Position numbers and translations under genes: made by a program. 64,000 bases of DNA from Vibrio sp. Isolate32 (lineage in GTDB: Bacteria > Pseudomonadota > Gammaproteobacteria > Enterobacterales > Vibrionaceae): positions 277,866-341,865 of the forward strand of contig NZ_JAKEUQ010000001.1 of NCBI RefSeq assembly GCF_022397955.1, given 5' to 3'. The notes under the pieces were generated by a model. The model had not been told where the DNA came from, ran no database searches, and saw nothing but the letters and a program-made list of their open reading frames with translations. Within the stretch, counting starts at the first letter, position 1, and each line of letters starts with the position of its first letter. Shown here one piece after another: positions 48,982-59,059 of this stretch.

Positions 48982-49051
48982 TTTTAAAAAGCGCAATCTT
49001 CAATAGGCAGTCTGAAAAGATACTAATAATTATTAAATAAGGAATCGGTTC

Positions 49052-51397
49052 ATGACGACAACAACGCATATTCTTGGCTACCCACGTATCGGTGAAAAAC
49101 GCGAACTCAAATTCACACTAGAAAAGTACTGGCGTGGTGAAATCGACCAATCAGAACTTAAACAGCTAGGTAGCGAGTTGAGAAATCGTAACTGGAATGT
49201 ACAAGCTGATGCGAATCTTAGCTTTGCAACTGCGGGCGACTTCGCATGGTACGACCATGTACTGACAACGACTTTGCTATTGGGGCATGTACCAAAGCGT
49301 CATGCTGGTGGTAGCGAAGAGGAGAAAGCTTTCCCTGATTTAGATACCTTGTTCCGAGTGGGACGTGGGCAATCACAAGTTGAAGCTGCTTGTTGTGGTG
49401 GGACACACGCCTCTGAAGGCACGAAAAACGGTGCAGCAGCGTCAGACATGACTAAGTGGTTCAATACCAACTATCACTACATCGTTCCTGAGTTCAGTAA
49501 AGATGACTCATTTGAGGTGAGCTGGCCTCAATTGTTTGATGAAGTGAATGAAGCCGTTCAAGCAGGGCACAAGGTGAAACCAGTCCTTCTTGGCCCGTTG
49601 TCTTACTTGTACTTAGGGAAAGAGGTGGAAGAGGGTTTTGACCGCTTAACCCTATTGCCTCGACTGTTGACAGCCTACCAGGCAGTTTTGGCTAAGCTTA
49701 CCAAGTTGGGCGTTGAGTGGGTTCAAATCGATGAGCCAATTCTTGCACTCGAGCTTGAAAAACAATGGGCCGATTCATTTAAACTGGCTTATCAAGTCAT
49801 TCAAAGTGATGTGAAACTGCTATTAACCACGTACTTCGATTCGGTGACAGACACCTTAGACAAAATCGTCAAACTACCGGTTAACGGATTGCACATCGAC
49901 TTAGCTGCAGCGCCACAGCAGCTTGATGAAGTCGTTAGTCAATTACCAGGGGAGTGGGTACTGTCTGCTGGTGTCATCAACGGACGTAATGTTTGGCGAG
50001 CAGACCTAGCTACTCAGCTAGCGAAGCTGCAACCTGTGAAAGAGAAGTTAGGTGACAAGCTTTGGGTCGCAAGCTCATGTTCGCTGCTACACAGCCCGGT
50101 TGATTTAGAGCTAGAAGATTCGCTTAGCGAAGAAGTGAACAGTTGGTTTGCTTTCGCTAAACAAAAAGTCACAGAGGTTAGCTTGTTGGGGGCAGCGCTA
50201 GACGGCGATCAAAATGCAATTTTAGCGTGCGAGACTTATAGCCAGCCGATTGTGGCTCGCAAGAGTGCAGCCCATGTTAATAAGCCACAGGTACAGGCTC
50301 GCCTCAACACGATTACCAAAGCACTAGCCGACCGTAGTGCTCCTTACCCAGAGCGAGCTGCACATCAGTCGAAAGTTTTAGGTTTACCATTACTGCCAAC
50401 GACTACGATTGGTTCTTTCCCACAGACTGGTGAGATACGTGTTCAGCGTAGCGCTTATCGCAGCGGGGAATTGAGTGAAGCGGAATACACGACTGCACTA
50501 AAAGGTCATATCGCCGATGCCGTTAAACGTCAAGAAGCACTCGATTTAGATGTGTTGGTGCATGGTGAAGCCGAACGTAACGACATGGTCGAGTACTTTG
50601 CAGAGAACTTAGCAGGCTTTCAGACTACCAAATTTGGCTGGGTACAAAGCTACGGCTCTCGCTGCGTGAAACCTGCGATTGTGGTAGCGGACATTGAGCG
50701 TGAAAAGCCAATGACGGTCGGGTGGTTGACCTATGCGCAATCACTGACATCTAAGCAGATGAAAGGCATGTTGACTGGCCCTGTGACAATTCTGTGTTGG
50801 ACGTTCCCGCGTGAAGATATCTCGCGTAAAGAAATCACGAATCAGTTAGCGTTTGCATTACGCGATGAGGTATCTGATTTGCAAGATGCAGGAATCAACA
50901 TTATTCAAATCGATGAACCGGCTATTCGTGAAGGTCTGCCACTTAAAAAACGTGACCATGCAGAATATCTAGAGTGGGCGGTCAATGCCTTTAAGATCTG
51001 TGCGGCAAGTGCTAAGCCAGAGACTCAGATTCACACTCATATGTGTTACAGCGAGTTCAACGAAATCATTGATTCAGTGGCCGCATTAGATGCTGATGTG
51101 ATTACTATTGAGACATCTCGCTCGAACATGGAGCTGCTTAAAGCGTTTGAAGAGTTCAACTACCCGAATGCGATTGGCCCTGGTGTTTATGATATCCATT
51201 CACCAAACATCCCATCGCAAGAGTGGATTATTAGCCTGCTTAAGAAAGCGGCGGAAAAAATACCAGCAGAACGTTTATGGGCAAACCCAGATTGTGGTCT
51301 TAAAACTCGTAACTGGGCTGAGACGGAAGCTGCATTGACTAACTTAGTCTCCGCGACTAAGGCTCTGCGTAAAGAGTGGGAATCTGTTGAGGCATAA
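49052..51397 (+). CDS. metE: Cobalamin-independent methionine synthase MetE
   Basis: A 781-residue enzyme transferring a methyl group from methyltetrahydropteroyltriglutamate to homocysteine. Two related barrel halves; the C-terminal half holds the zinc ligands, in HTHMCYSEF (His, Cys) and [11 protein letters not shown] (Cys). The ATG at 49052 follows TAAGGAATCGG. A strong hairpin and a tandem repeat follow. Confidence 0.97.
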   Translation: MTTTTHILGYPRIGEKRELKFTLEKYWRGEIDQSELKQLGSELRNRNWNVQADANLSFATAGDFAWYDHVLTTTLLLGHVPKRHAGGSEEEKAFPDLDTLFRVGRGQSQVEAACCGGTHASEGTKNGAAASDMTKWFNTNYHYIVPEFSKDDSFEVSWPQLFDEVNEAVQAGHKVKPVLLGPLSYLYLGKEVEEGFDRLTLLPRLLTAYQAVLAKLTKLGVEWVQIDEPILALELEKQWADSFKLAYQVIQSDVKLLLTTYFDSVTDTLDKIVKLPVNGLHIDLAAAPQQLDEVVSQLPGEWVLSAGVINGRNVWRADLATQLAKLQPVKEKLGDKLWVASSCSLLHSPVDLELEDSLSEEVNSWFAFAKQKVTEVSLLGAALDGDQNAILACETYSQPIVARKSAAHVNKPQVQARLNTITKALADRSAPYPERAAHQSKVLGLPLLPTTTIGSFPQTGEIRVQRSAYRSGELSEAEYTTALKGHIADAVKRQEALDLDVLVHGEAERNDMVEYFAENLAGFQTTKFGWVQSYGSRCVKPAIVVADIEREKPMTVGWLTYAQSLTSKQMKGMLTGPVTILCWTFPREDISRKEITNQLAFALRDEVSDLQDAGINIIQIDEPAIREGLPLKKRDHAEYLEWAVNAFKICAASAKPETQIHTHMCYSEFNEIIDSVAALDADVITIETSRSNMELLKAFEEFNYPNAIGPGVYDIHSPNIPSQEWIISLLKKAAEKIPAERLWANPDCGLKTRNWAETEAALTNLVSATKALRKEWESVEA

Positions 51398-51430
51398 CTC
51401 AGTCTAGGATTTTGATTGTTCAATAAAACA

Positions 51431-51454
51431 AAGGCCTCGCAAATGCGAGGCCTT
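51431..51454. terminator. Terminator after metE
   Basis: Perfect 10-bp stem AAGGCCTCGC/GCGAGGCCTT with a four-base loop, followed by a T-rich tract. Confidence 0.85.
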
Positions 51455-51470
51455 CTAGTTTTATACTTGT

Positions 51471-51547
51471 TCGAATCTCGAATCTCGAATCTCGAATCTC
51501 GAATCTCGAATCTCGAATCTCGAATCTCGAATCTCGAATCTCGAATC
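51471..51547. repeat. Tandem repeat, 11 copies of 7-bp TCGAATC
   Basis: Eleven perfect head-to-tail copies of TCGAATC run up to the stop codon of the pilotin gene (whose last base it shares). It lies between the metE terminator and the minus-strand gene. Slippage could vary the copy number; no coding frame depends on it. Confidence 0.95.
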
Positions 51548-51942
51548 TAGCTGTCGGTCTGACACGTATCTTTGCTGATAAGCTTCTCGACCATCAATTG
51601 TCCGCGTGTGTTACGAATCTTGATATTGTAAGCTAAGCCCATATCTAGGTTTGCTCTTACCTCTGAGTTGGTGCAGTAGCTATTCACACTCATATCGACA
51701 ACTTGGTTTAAAGGTTTAGCACCTTTAGCATCTTGGTTGTAAATCATCATGATTTCGATCACGGTGTTTTTCGCCAGCACTCGCATAATAGACAGTGGAC
51801 CATACTCAATTGGCAGGCCTGCAGATAACACGCCAGCACGGTGCTGCGCCATCATCTCGAGTTGTCTTTGTTGGTCTTGCTCACTTGAAGCACAACCTGC
51901 AAGCAGAACAGCGGTCAGTGAGCTAATAATCCATTTTTTCAC
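51547..51942 (-). CDS. Type II secretion pilotin, AspS/GspS-beta family lipoprotein
   Basis: A 131-residue lipoprotein with lipobox LLAGC (Cys17). Its length, NSYC and DTC cysteines and content match the GspS-beta (AspS) pilotin of Vibrio, which carries the GspD secretin to the outer membrane; V. cholerae AspS likewise lies next to metE. GTG start, one base after yciI stop. The stop is at the repeat boundary. Confidence 0.82.
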   Translation of the reverse strand: MKKWIISSLTAVLLAGCASSEQDQQRQLEMMAQHRAGVLSAGLPIEYGPLSIMRVLAKNTVIEIMMIYNQDAKGAKPLNQVVDMSVNSYCTNSEVRANLDMGLAYNIKIRNTRGQLMVEKLISKDTCQTDS

Positions 51943-51943
51943 G

Positions 51944-52240
51944 TTAAAATACTTTCTTGAATGGTTTTACGATGACATTTTGGTAGACGCCTGCGTCAAT
52001 GTACGGGTCTGCGCCTGCCCATGCCTGTGCGTCTTCTAAAGAGTTAAACTCAGCGATGACCGTCGAACCTGTGAAACCAGCTTCGCCAGGGTTATCTGAA
52101 TCAATAGCTGGCATTGGGCCCGCTGTTAATAGTCGGCCTTCATCGTGAAGTGTTTGTAGGCGTTCGAGGTGTTGTGGGCGAACACTGAGGCGTTTTTCTA
52201 ATGAATTTTCGACATCTTGAGAGAAAATCACGTACCACAT
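51944..52240 (-). CDS. yciI: YciI family protein
   Basis: A 98-residue ferredoxin-like protein with the YciI pattern ([27 protein letters not shown]). Function unclear. The stop is one base before the pilotin start. Confidence 0.9.
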   Translation of the reverse strand: MWYVIFSQDVENSLEKRLSVRPQHLERLQTLHDEGRLLTAGPMPAIDSDNPGEAGFTGSTVIAEFNSLEDAQAWAGADPYIDAGVYQNVIVKPFKKVF

Positions 52241-52426
52241 ATTGGTATATCCTTATTTTACTTCACTGAATTGGGGAGATTATAAAATGGCTATCTTGCT
52301 AATTTACGCGAACTAATTGGTATTGGAAGAGCTAATGATAAGAAATTGTGAATTGGTGCGAGAGACTTGTATGGTCTTTAGTGATTTCATTGCTTGAGAC
52401 TAAAGACCATTCTTACAGCAAGCTGG

Positions 52427-52825
52427 CTATTTCTTAATGGTTCGAGGCTTGCCACTTTCATCAACGGCTACGTAGTTGAATGTCGCACCACATACTTTGT
52501 AACGGTCGCCAATGCCGTGATCCAGAACCGGCTTCACCCATACTTCCAAGTCGATATTCATCGAGCTACGACCAATCTTGGTACAGTCGCCATAAACACA
52601 CACCACATCGCCAACTGATACCGGTTGTTTGAATTCAATACTTGATACTGAAACAGTCACTATCTTGCCGTTAGAGATCTCTTTCGCCAAGATGCCGCCA
52701 GCTAGGTCGAGCTGAGACATTATCCAACCACCGAAGATCTGACCCGCTGCATTGGTGTCAGAAGGCATCGCTAATGTGCGAAGAAGTAAAGAACCAATAG
52801 GGTTCAAAGTTGATTGAATCGTCAT
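52427..52825 (-). CDS. yciA: Acyl-CoA thioesterase YciA
   Basis: About 132 residues from the ATG at 52825 (AAGAG upstream); the longer frame to 52906 has no support. Hotdog-fold thioesterase with MPSDTNAAGQIFGGWIMSQLD (catalytic Asp in DTN) that hydrolyses a broad range of acyl-CoAs. Part of the yciB-yciA-yciI group but separated from yciI by a 186-base gap. Confidence 0.93.
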   Translation of the reverse strand: MTIQSTLNPIGSLLLRTLAMPSDTNAAGQIFGGWIMSQLDLAGGILAKEISNGKIVTVSVSSIEFKQPVSVGDVVCVYGDCTKIGRSSMNIDLEVWVKPVLDHGIGDRYKVCGATFNYVAVDESGKPRTIKK

Positions 52826-52990
52826 TGTAGTACTCTTGGTGGTATTGATTATCTTAAATAAAAACAGATGTGTTGAATGGTTAAGCACATTGGCAAATGA
52901 GTGCAATGAACAGCAAGAAACCAGATGGCCACTAATTTAGTGAGATTGTCATTAAATAATAGGCTTTATTTTGACCAGTTTCCGCAACAC

Positions 52991-53033
52991 AAAAAAACCA
53001 GTGGCCAATGATCACGAGTATCATTGGCCACTG
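52991..53033 (-). terminator. Terminator after yciB
   Basis: Perfect 14-bp stem CAGTGGCCAATGAT/ATCATTGGCCACTG with a seven-base loop; on the minus strand a run of seven T follows. Confidence 0.9.
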
Positions 53034-53092
53034 TTAAATAGCATATTGATAAGAATTGTATCAAAAAGGGAATGAGGACTCATCCCTCAGGG

Positions 53093-53674
53093 TTACTTCT
53101 CGTCAGTATTTTTATCAGTAAGCTCTTGCTGCTCTTTTTGTAGCTGTTGATCTTTTGATAAATGCCTATAGATGTAGATGCCCGTAAGAAGCGTAAATAG
53201 TAATGTTGCTATTAGCAGGCCAAACACCTTGAAGTTAACCCACACATCCAATGGTAGGTTAAAAGCAACATATACGTTGATGATTGCGCATAGGGTGAAG
53301 AAGAATGTCCATGCCCAGTTGATCTTGCCCCATACCGGATCCGGAAGTGTTATCTCTTTGCCCAACATGCCTTTAATCACAGGTTTCCCCATTAGGTGGC
53401 TTGCGGTTAGACCAATAGCAAATAAGGCATAAACGATAGTGACTTTCCATTTAATGAAGTTGTCGTCGTGCAAGAAGATGGTCATTCCGCCAAATACCGC
53501 CACCATCAGAAACGTTATCACCTGCATTTTTTCTACTTTTTTGTAGATGAAGTACGTCAAAACGATTTGTAGTGCAGAAGCGACAATCAATGCCCCGGTA
53601 GCCGTATAGATGTCGTACATCTTGTAGAGCGCGAAGAAAATGATGAGAGGGATGAAATCAAGAATTTGTTTCAT
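53093..53674 (-). CDS. yciB: Inner-membrane septation protein YciB
   Basis: About 193 residues from the ATG at 53674 ([14 protein letters not shown]), the usual start; a frame extending to 53719 is not supported. Six hydrophobic segments, with [27 protein letters not shown], are the family signature. Involved in cell envelope and septation (IspA-like name in older work). Strong terminator follows. Confidence 0.95.
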   Translation of the reverse strand: MKQILDFIPLIIFFALYKMYDIYTATGALIVASALQIVLTYFIYKKVEKMQVITFLMVAVFGGMTIFLHDDNFIKWKVTIVYALFAIGLTASHLMGKPVIKGMLGKEITLPDPVWGKINWAWTFFFTLCAIINVYVAFNLPLDVWVNFKVFGLLIATLLFTLLTGIYIYRHLSKDQQLQKEQQELTDKNTDEK

Positions 53675-53783
53675 GTGGACTGAATATCCGGTTAGTTGAG
53701 TTAACGCCAGTCTAACCAAAATTGCCTCGATACTAAATAGCTCGAGACAATTGGATACTAAACTGACGATGTTTGGCCGAAAT

Positions 53784-54032
53784 TCAACGGGTTGATGTTG
53801 TTTGATAACGAGGAATTAGATTTTTAATGTCTTCGAGATAGCCTTCACTTTTTAGGTTATCTAAGGTGTTTTCTAACTCTTGTTCACTCATCGCGAAACA
53901 GGTTGATTTTCCTGTCGTAAGGTCAAGGTACTCATGATATTCGCGCTCAGTAAAGTGACCAACTCTATCCATTAACAAGGTTTTAATTCCATGGTGAATT
54001 AAGCCGTAATACGTATGTCTTCGTAAGGTCAT
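53784..54032 (-). CDS. Small DUF1018-like protein
   Basis: An 82-residue protein with a GGAGGA ribosome site. The centre ([37 protein letters not shown], shown in parts) has the same spacing as the conserved core of DUF1018 (GemA of Mu-like phages: D..R/Y..L..VTGK....MS..EL...LD.LK..G). I believe the match but did not search. A stand-alone host gene of this type outside a prophage is unusual. Function unknown. Confidence 0.55.
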   Translation of the reverse strand: MTLRRHTYYGLIHHGIKTLLMDRVGHFTEREYHEYLDLTTGKSTCFAMSEQELENTLDNLKSEGYLEDIKNLIPRYQTTSTR

Positions 54033-54184
54033 AGCCTATCCTCCGAGACAAGCTGCAGTGAAACTGATGCAACCTGCTATATATTGGTTAGATTATCTTT
54101 AACAAGCAATTCAAATGCCATTTTTCCAATTGAACAGAACAATCCCCCAATCAAATAGAATTGAATTTTTTCAGATAGTTAAAT

Positions 54185-54268
54185 GAACGTACGTTCTATT
54201 TTCTAAACATCAATCCGCAGCGAACGTAAAATAGTTTCATTTTGAGAATGGTAAAATTCTCATTTTGA
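54185..54268. promoter_or_regulatory. Palindrome and inverted/direct repeats upstream of the DUF1018-like gene
   Basis: GAACGTACGTTC (54185-54196) is a perfect 12-base palindrome. Further on, TGAGAAT/ATTCTCA (54243-54262) form an inverted repeat flanked by direct repeats TCATTTTGA (54237 and 54260). The 54033-54337 stretch holds no gene; these may be operators, unassigned. Confidence 0.35.
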
Positions 54269-54337
54269 TGATTCTAGGTTTGTCATGGGAAGTATCCATT
54301 CTCTTAAAAGATACTGCCCTTATTAACCTATTTAAAA

Positions 54338-54375
54338 ACAAAAATCCGAGGGCTCTGAGGCTCTCGGATTTTTTA
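54338..54375 (-). terminator. Terminator downstream of the broken symporter gene
   Basis: AAAATCCGAG/CTCGGATTTT arms around a 12-base interior; on the minus strand a T-rich tract follows. Also works in the opposite direction. Confidence 0.75.
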
Positions 54376-54425
54376 GTTTAAGCTGGTGGTGTTAATTCAG
54401 CTACCACTAACTTAGCGTTTATTTA

Positions 54426-54983
54426 TTACGCTTGCTGTTTTTGTACCTCAGCTTCTTTCGTTTCGTCTTCGATTAGAGAATCGACGATTACGGCAAATGC
54501 TGCATCACCAGTGATGTTTAGTGCGGTACTAATGATATCGAAGATACGGTCTAAAACGAATAGAAGCTGTAGACCTTCGATAGGGATACCAGCCGCTAGA
54601 AGAACTGCAACCACTAGATAAGAAGGACCGGGAACACCTGCTTGACCAACCGCACCTAGCGTAGATGTTACGATAATAGTAACGTAAGCACTCATAGAAA
54701 GGTCGATGTTGAACAGCCGTGCAAAGAAGATAGTCACTAGGCCGTAGTAGATTGCATTACCAGGCATGTTGATTGTCGCTCCAAGTGGCAGAACGAATGA
54801 TGCAGTAGAGTTACGAACGCCAAGCTCTTTCTCTACCGTTTCCATTGTGACTGGTAGTGTAGCCATTGACGAGGGCAACCGCTTGGGGCTTCTTCATTGC
54901 CACTAGGAACTTCTTCGCAGAAGTCTTAGTCAAGATTTGAATCATCATTGAGCGACAAAGCCGAAGATCATGATCGCAGCGAT
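54426..54983 (-). pseudogene. Dicarboxylate/amino acid:cation symporter, C-terminal remnant (frameshifted)
   Basis: Only the C-terminal ~185 residues of a symporter of the dicarboxylate/glutamate (SSTF-like) family remain. The main frame (from 54878) reads SSMATLPVTMETVEKELGV... GATINMPGNAIYYG ... AVGQAGVPGPSYL, the conserved substrate-binding core. Upstream of it the homologous sequence (ILTKTSAKKFLVAMKKPQAVA) is in another frame, so a small deletion/frameshift lies near 54868-54878, just where a TSSS motif would be expected. The 5' two-thirds are missing; a truncated transposase abuts in their place. Not functional. Confidence 0.85.
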
Positions 54984-55337
54984 GACTTGAGCCTCTTCAC
55001 TTTTTACAGCGACAAACCTCATGGTCGGTCGATCCGCAGCCTCAGCGATCGCTGAGGCATCGATGAAATCGTTTTTATTGCCTTTGACATAAGGCTTAAC
55101 ATACTGAGGAGGCATAAGTCGGGGTTGATGACCAAGCTCACCACACTTTCGAGTAAGCCAATGAGCACTGCCACAGGCTTCGAAAGCAATAGTTGTTGGT
55201 TCTATTTTACTAAGAAAGATTAAGAGTTGGTTGCGATTAAATTTACGACGAAGCACCTCCACCCCACAACGGTTATGTGCGATAGCATGGAAGCAATGTT
55301 TACCTAAGTCGATACCTAAAATATGAATAGAAGACAT
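54945..55337 (-). pseudogene. IS110-family transposase, N-terminal fragment
   Basis: The first ~120 residues of an IS110 transposase: LGIDLGKHCFHA (first catalytic Asp), AFEACGS and GNKNDFIDASAIAEA (DEDD residues) are visible, but the serine-bearing C-terminal domain is missing. The ATG at 55337 has a GAGGT site. The match to IS110 ends after EEAQV; the last ~12 codons (AAIMIFGFVAQ) appear to be the symporter sequence, so the fragment ends near 54980 by fusion into the broken symporter. A remnant of an insertion followed by a deletion. Confidence 0.85.
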
Positions 55338-55405
55338 ATGGTTCACCTCATTCTGAGAGCCTGCTCTAAGCTTAAGGGCTTGAGAGTGAGGCAGACCATA
55401 TAATT
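54984..55405 (-). mobile_element. IS110-family insertion sequence remnant
   Basis: Transposase N-terminus and its upstream region lie directly after trpA. The outer edge, near 55405, is estimated from the end of sequence resembling IS110 leaders (a CT-rich stretch); the inner edge is at about 54980. No target duplication seen. Confidence 0.65.
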
Positions 55406-55454
55406 AGGCCCGTATTATGACGGAGCTTTTATTCAGTTACGATCTGAGAAAGCG

Positions 55455-56261
55455 TTATTTCTGTGTTGCTGCTTTCATTGGCGTAACGAATTCGGCCAGT
55501 GCTTTAAGCATTGCTTCTGGCTGTTCAACGTTGTTTTCAATGATTTTTACAACCGCTGAGCCAGAGATAGCACCAGCAGCGCCTGCTTGAATAGCTTCTT
55601 TAACTTGCTCAGGAGCCGAGATGCCGAAACCAAGCAGCGCTGGTGGCGCGTCGAACTTGTTCAAACGGTCAAGCAGTGTGGTGACTGGCATGTTTGCTTT
55701 GGTTTCTGCACCCGTTACGCCAGCACGAGAAAGTAGGTAAGTGTAGCCACCACCAAGTTCAGATACAGACTTAAGTGTTTCATCGCTTGTCGTTGGCGGA
55801 GCAATAAAGATTGGGTGAACGCCAAACTTCTTCGCTGCTGCAACAAACTCACCACTTTCGTTTGTCGGTACGTCTGCGATCAATACTGAGTCGATACCAG
55901 CATTGGCACAACGCTCATAGAAGCTCTCGATGCCACGTGCATAAACCAAGTTCGCGTACATCAGTAGGCCAATTGGTAGCTCTGGGTATTTCGCGCGGAT
56001 TTGTCCAATAAGATCAAAACACACATCAGGCGTTACTTTAGAATCTAACGCACGAATGTTCGCACCTTGGATTGTTGGGCCATCAGCCAGTGGATCAGAG
56101 AATGGGATACCAAGTTCAAGCGCATCAGCACCCGCTTCAACCAAAGTTTCCATGATCTTAAGCGATTGCTCAGGGTTAGGATCACCAACCGTTACGAATG
56201 GTACGAATGCGCCCTGATTCTTTTCAGCTAAGCGAGTGAAGAGTGATTGATAGCGATCCAT
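55455..56261 (-). CDS. trpA: Tryptophan synthase alpha subunit
   Basis: A 268-residue TIM barrel converting indole-3-glycerol phosphate to indole and glyceraldehyde-3-phosphate. Catalytic Glu and Asp lie in [16 protein letters not shown]. It shares one base with the trpB stop (TAATG). No terminator is visible between it and the IS110 remnant; the first minus-strand terminator is at 54338. Confidence 0.97.
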   Translation of the reverse strand: MDRYQSLFTRLAEKNQGAFVPFVTVGDPNPEQSLKIMETLVEAGADALELGIPFSDPLADGPTIQGANIRALDSKVTPDVCFDLIGQIRAKYPELPIGLLMYANLVYARGIESFYERCANAGIDSVLIADVPTNESGEFVAAAKKFGVHPIFIAPPTTSDETLKSVSELGGGYTYLLSRAGVTGAETKANMPVTTLLDRLNKFDAPPALLGFGISAPEQVKEAIQAGAAGAISGSAVVKIIENNVEQPEAMLKALAEFVTPMKAATQK

Positions 56262-57451
56262 TATAATGCTCCTTTCTCTTTAAGAATGTCGTGTACAGAG
56301 AAAATGTCTTTGTCACCACGGCCAGATAAGTTAACGACTAATAGCTGTTCTTTCTCTGGATCGTCGTGAGCCATTTTAATTGCATGAGCCAAAGCATGAG
56401 ATGACTCTAGCGCTGCGATAATACCTTCGTTACGTGCGATAGCTTGGAAAGCTTCTAGTGCTTCGTCATCGGTTACGTTGTCGTATTCAGCACGGCCAAT
56501 AGCATTTAGGTGCGCGTGTTGAGGACCAACTGATGGGAAATCTAGACCCGCAGATACAGAGTAAGACTCTTCTACTTGGCCGTTCTCATCTTGCATCAAT
56601 GGTGCTTTCATACCAAAGAAGATACCGGTTTTACCGTGCTTCAGCGGCGCGCCGTGTTGGTCGGTATCAATACCTTTACCAGCAGGCTCAACACCGATTA
56701 GGCGAACAGACTCTTCTTCAATGAAATCAGCGAACATACCGATAGCGTTTGAACCGCCGCCAACACAAGCGATAACCGCATCAGGAAGGCGACCTTCACG
56801 CGCTAGAATTTGGTTTTTCGTTTCTTCACCAATCATGCGTTGGAAATCACGAACAATCGTTGGGAATGGGTGAGGACCCGCAGCAGTACCCAGTAGGTAG
56901 TGCGCATCTTCATAGGTTGCAGACCAGTCACGTAGCGCTTCGTTACACGCGTCTTTTAGAGTAGACGAACCAGAATGAACAGGGATAACCTCTGCGCCCA
57001 TTAGCTTCATGCGGAACACGTTCGGGCTTTGACGTTCAACGTCTTTAGCACCCATGTAAACGCGACATTTAAGACCCAATAGAGCACATGCTAGCGCCGT
57101 CGCAACACCGTGCTGGCCCGCACCGGTTTCAGCGATGATCTCATTTTTGCCCATACGCTTAGCAAGTAGAGCCTGACCAAGTACCTGGTTAGTTTTGTGT
57201 GCACCGCCGTGAAGTAGGTCTTCACGTTTTAGGTAAAGTTTGGTCTTTGTACCTTTAGTTAGGTTGCGAGTTAGCGTTAGCGCTGTTGGACGACCCGCGT
57301 ACTCTTGAAGAAGCGTCATGAATTCACTGCGGAACTCAGGATCGGCTTGCGCATCGATAAATGCTTGTTCAAGTTGGTCTAGTGCTGGCACTAGGATCTG
57401 CGGTACGTATTGACCACCGTATTCACCGAAGTAGGCATCGAGTTTAGCCAT
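56261..57451 (-). CDS. trpB: Tryptophan synthase beta subunit
   Basis: A 396-residue PLP enzyme joining indole with serine. The PLP-binding Lys lies in [13 protein letters not shown], and the phosphate loop is [12 protein letters not shown] 143-base gap separates it from trpCF; that gap holds a hairpin. Confidence 0.97.
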   Translation of the reverse strand: MAKLDAYFGEYGGQYVPQILVPALDQLEQAFIDAQADPEFRSEFMTLLQEYAGRPTALTLTRNLTKGTKTKLYLKREDLLHGGAHKTNQVLGQALLAKRMGKNEIIAETGAGQHGVATALACALLGLKCRVYMGAKDVERQSPNVFRMKLMGAEVIPVHSGSSTLKDACNEALRDWSATYEDAHYLLGTAAGPHPFPTIVRDFQRMIGEETKNQILAREGRLPDAVIACVGGGSNAIGMFADFIEEESVRLIGVEPAGKGIDTDQHGAPLKHGKTGIFFGMKAPLMQDENGQVEESYSVSAGLDFPSVGPQHAHLNAIGRAEYDNVTDDEALEAFQAIARNEGIIAALESSHALAHAIKMAHDDPEKEQLLVVNLSGRGDKDIFSVHDILKEKGAL

Positions 57452-57508
57452 TATATTATTCCTTCAATTCTATTGGAGTGTCTTCACCCCAAGTCATATA
57501 GTCTTGTT

Positions 57509-57532
57509 TGAGCTTCGCAAAGGCAAAGCTCA
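57509..57532 (-). other. Hairpin in the trpCF-trpB spacer
   Basis: TGAGCTT/AAGCTCA arms with a ten-base loop, in an unusually long 143-base intra-operon gap. No run of T follows. May affect mRNA stability or be a remnant. Confidence 0.35.
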
Positions 57533-57594
57533 CAAATATGTTTCTAGTTTCCGCTTTCTAGCTCTAGTTCTGGTTTTTGCTTTTAGAAGCCAGA

Positions 57595-59034
57595 CTAGTA
57601 ATTACGAATCGCCTCAAAAGCGCGTTGCAGTTTGTCTGCGTCTTTTTTACCTGGAGCAGATTCAACACCAGAGTTTAGATCTAAGCCTAAGCAGCCCAAC
57701 TTAGCGGCTTGGTATGCATTTTCTGGGTTTAGACCACCGGCCAACATGATTGCGCTTTGGTTGTTGATCAGGCTCCAATCGAACGCTTGACCAGTACCGC
57801 CAGTTTGAGAACCCACTTTAGTATCTAGCAGGTGACGAGTCACGTTGCTTTCCAGTAATTCTGGTAATGCGCTCTCAGCTTCGCAAGCCACACCGTAAGC
57901 TTTCCAAATCTCAACGTTTTCAGGCAGTGATTGTTTTAGCTCATCAACATACGCTTGAGACTCATCACCGTGCAATTGCACAGCGAACAGGCCTAGCTCA
58001 GAAACGGTGTGAACAACGTCCGCAACACTGTGATTTTGGAACACGCCGACATAGTTCAAAGGAGCGCCGCTCATCGTCAAACGAGCCGCTTCAATATCCA
58101 CATGACGTTTAGATGCTTCAACGAAAATCAGGCCACCGAATACCGCACCTGCTTGATATGCTTTGGCAGCATCGTCAGAGTGAGTTAAACCACACACCTT
58201 GTTTTCGCCCAGCGTTGCTTTACGAACGGCCAATTCAAGGTTCTTTTCAGCCATAAGAGAGCTACCAATTAGGAAACCATCGGCAAATGTTGAAAGGTCA
58301 CGCACTTGTTGGTGTGTGTAGATGCCAGACTCTGAAATTACGATTGCATTAGGTGCTAGCTCACGAAGTAGTGGGGCCAGCTCTTTTGTACGATTCAAAT
58401 CCGTCGACAGGTCACGCAGGTTACGGTTGTTAATGCCGATAACCTTAGCGTTTAAAGCCACTGCGCGGTGCAGCTCTTCTTCATTGCTGACTTCTGTAAG
58501 CACACCCATGCTCAGTGAATGAGCAACCTCAGCAAGTGCTTGGTACTCTTCGTCATTCAGCACCGACAGCATCAACAAGATCGCATCTGCTGAGTAGTGA
58601 CGAGCGAGATAAACTTGGTAGGTATCAACCATGAAGTCTTTACACAGGATCGGCTGCTTAGCGATGCTGCGAACCTTTGGCAAAAACTCAAAATCACCTT
58701 GGAAGTATTTCTCGTCGGTCAGAACTGAAATTGCGTTAGCGTGGTTGTTATAAACCGATGCAATGTAGTTCAAGTCAAAGTCGTCACGGATCAAACCTTT
58801 CGATGGTGATGCCTTTTTACATTCAGTAATGAAAACCGTTTGTTCGCCGCTCAGTGCCTCGTAAAAACTGCGGTCTGAGTTGGTTAAAGCGGCTTTGAAC
58901 TCGTCAAGAGGCTGAGTTTGCTTACGCGCTTCAACCCACTGGTATTTATCACGAACGATTTTTGCTAATACTTCCGCCATTTCAGCTTCTTTAACTGAAA
59001 CGTGGGTCGACAGTTTATCGGTAGTCTGTGTCAT
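57595..59034 (-). CDS. trpCF: Bifunctional indole-3-glycerol phosphate synthase / phosphoribosylanthranilate isomerase
   Basis: About 479 residues from the ATG at 59034 (MTQTTDKLST); the 18-codon longer frame is not supported. The N-terminal half (about 1-255) is IGPS (CKKASPSKG, with catalytic Lys, and ESGIYT), the C-terminal half is PRAI (VCGLTHSDD with the catalytic Cys, and QLHGDE). The fusion is normal in gamma-proteobacteria. Confidence 0.96.
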   Translation of the reverse strand: MTQTTDKLSTHVSVKEAEMAEVLAKIVRDKYQWVEARKQTQPLDEFKAALTNSDRSFYEALSGEQTVFITECKKASPSKGLIRDDFDLNYIASVYNNHANAISVLTDEKYFQGDFEFLPKVRSIAKQPILCKDFMVDTYQVYLARHYSADAILLMLSVLNDEEYQALAEVAHSLSMGVLTEVSNEEELHRAVALNAKVIGINNRNLRDLSTDLNRTKELAPLLRELAPNAIVISESGIYTHQQVRDLSTFADGFLIGSSLMAEKNLELAVRKATLGENKVCGLTHSDDAAKAYQAGAVFGGLIFVEASKRHVDIEAARLTMSGAPLNYVGVFQNHSVADVVHTVSELGLFAVQLHGDESQAYVDELKQSLPENVEIWKAYGVACEAESALPELLESNVTRHLLDTKVGSQTGGTGQAFDWSLINNQSAIMLAGGLNPENAYQAAKLGCLGLDLNSGVESAPGKKDADKLQRAFEAIRNY

Positions 59035-59059
59035 GTTCTTTGTCTCAATTCGTCGTTCG

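Noticed and set aside
51471..51547. CRISPR array
   Set aside because: Unit is only 7 bases, copies are head to tail with no spacers and there are no cas genes.
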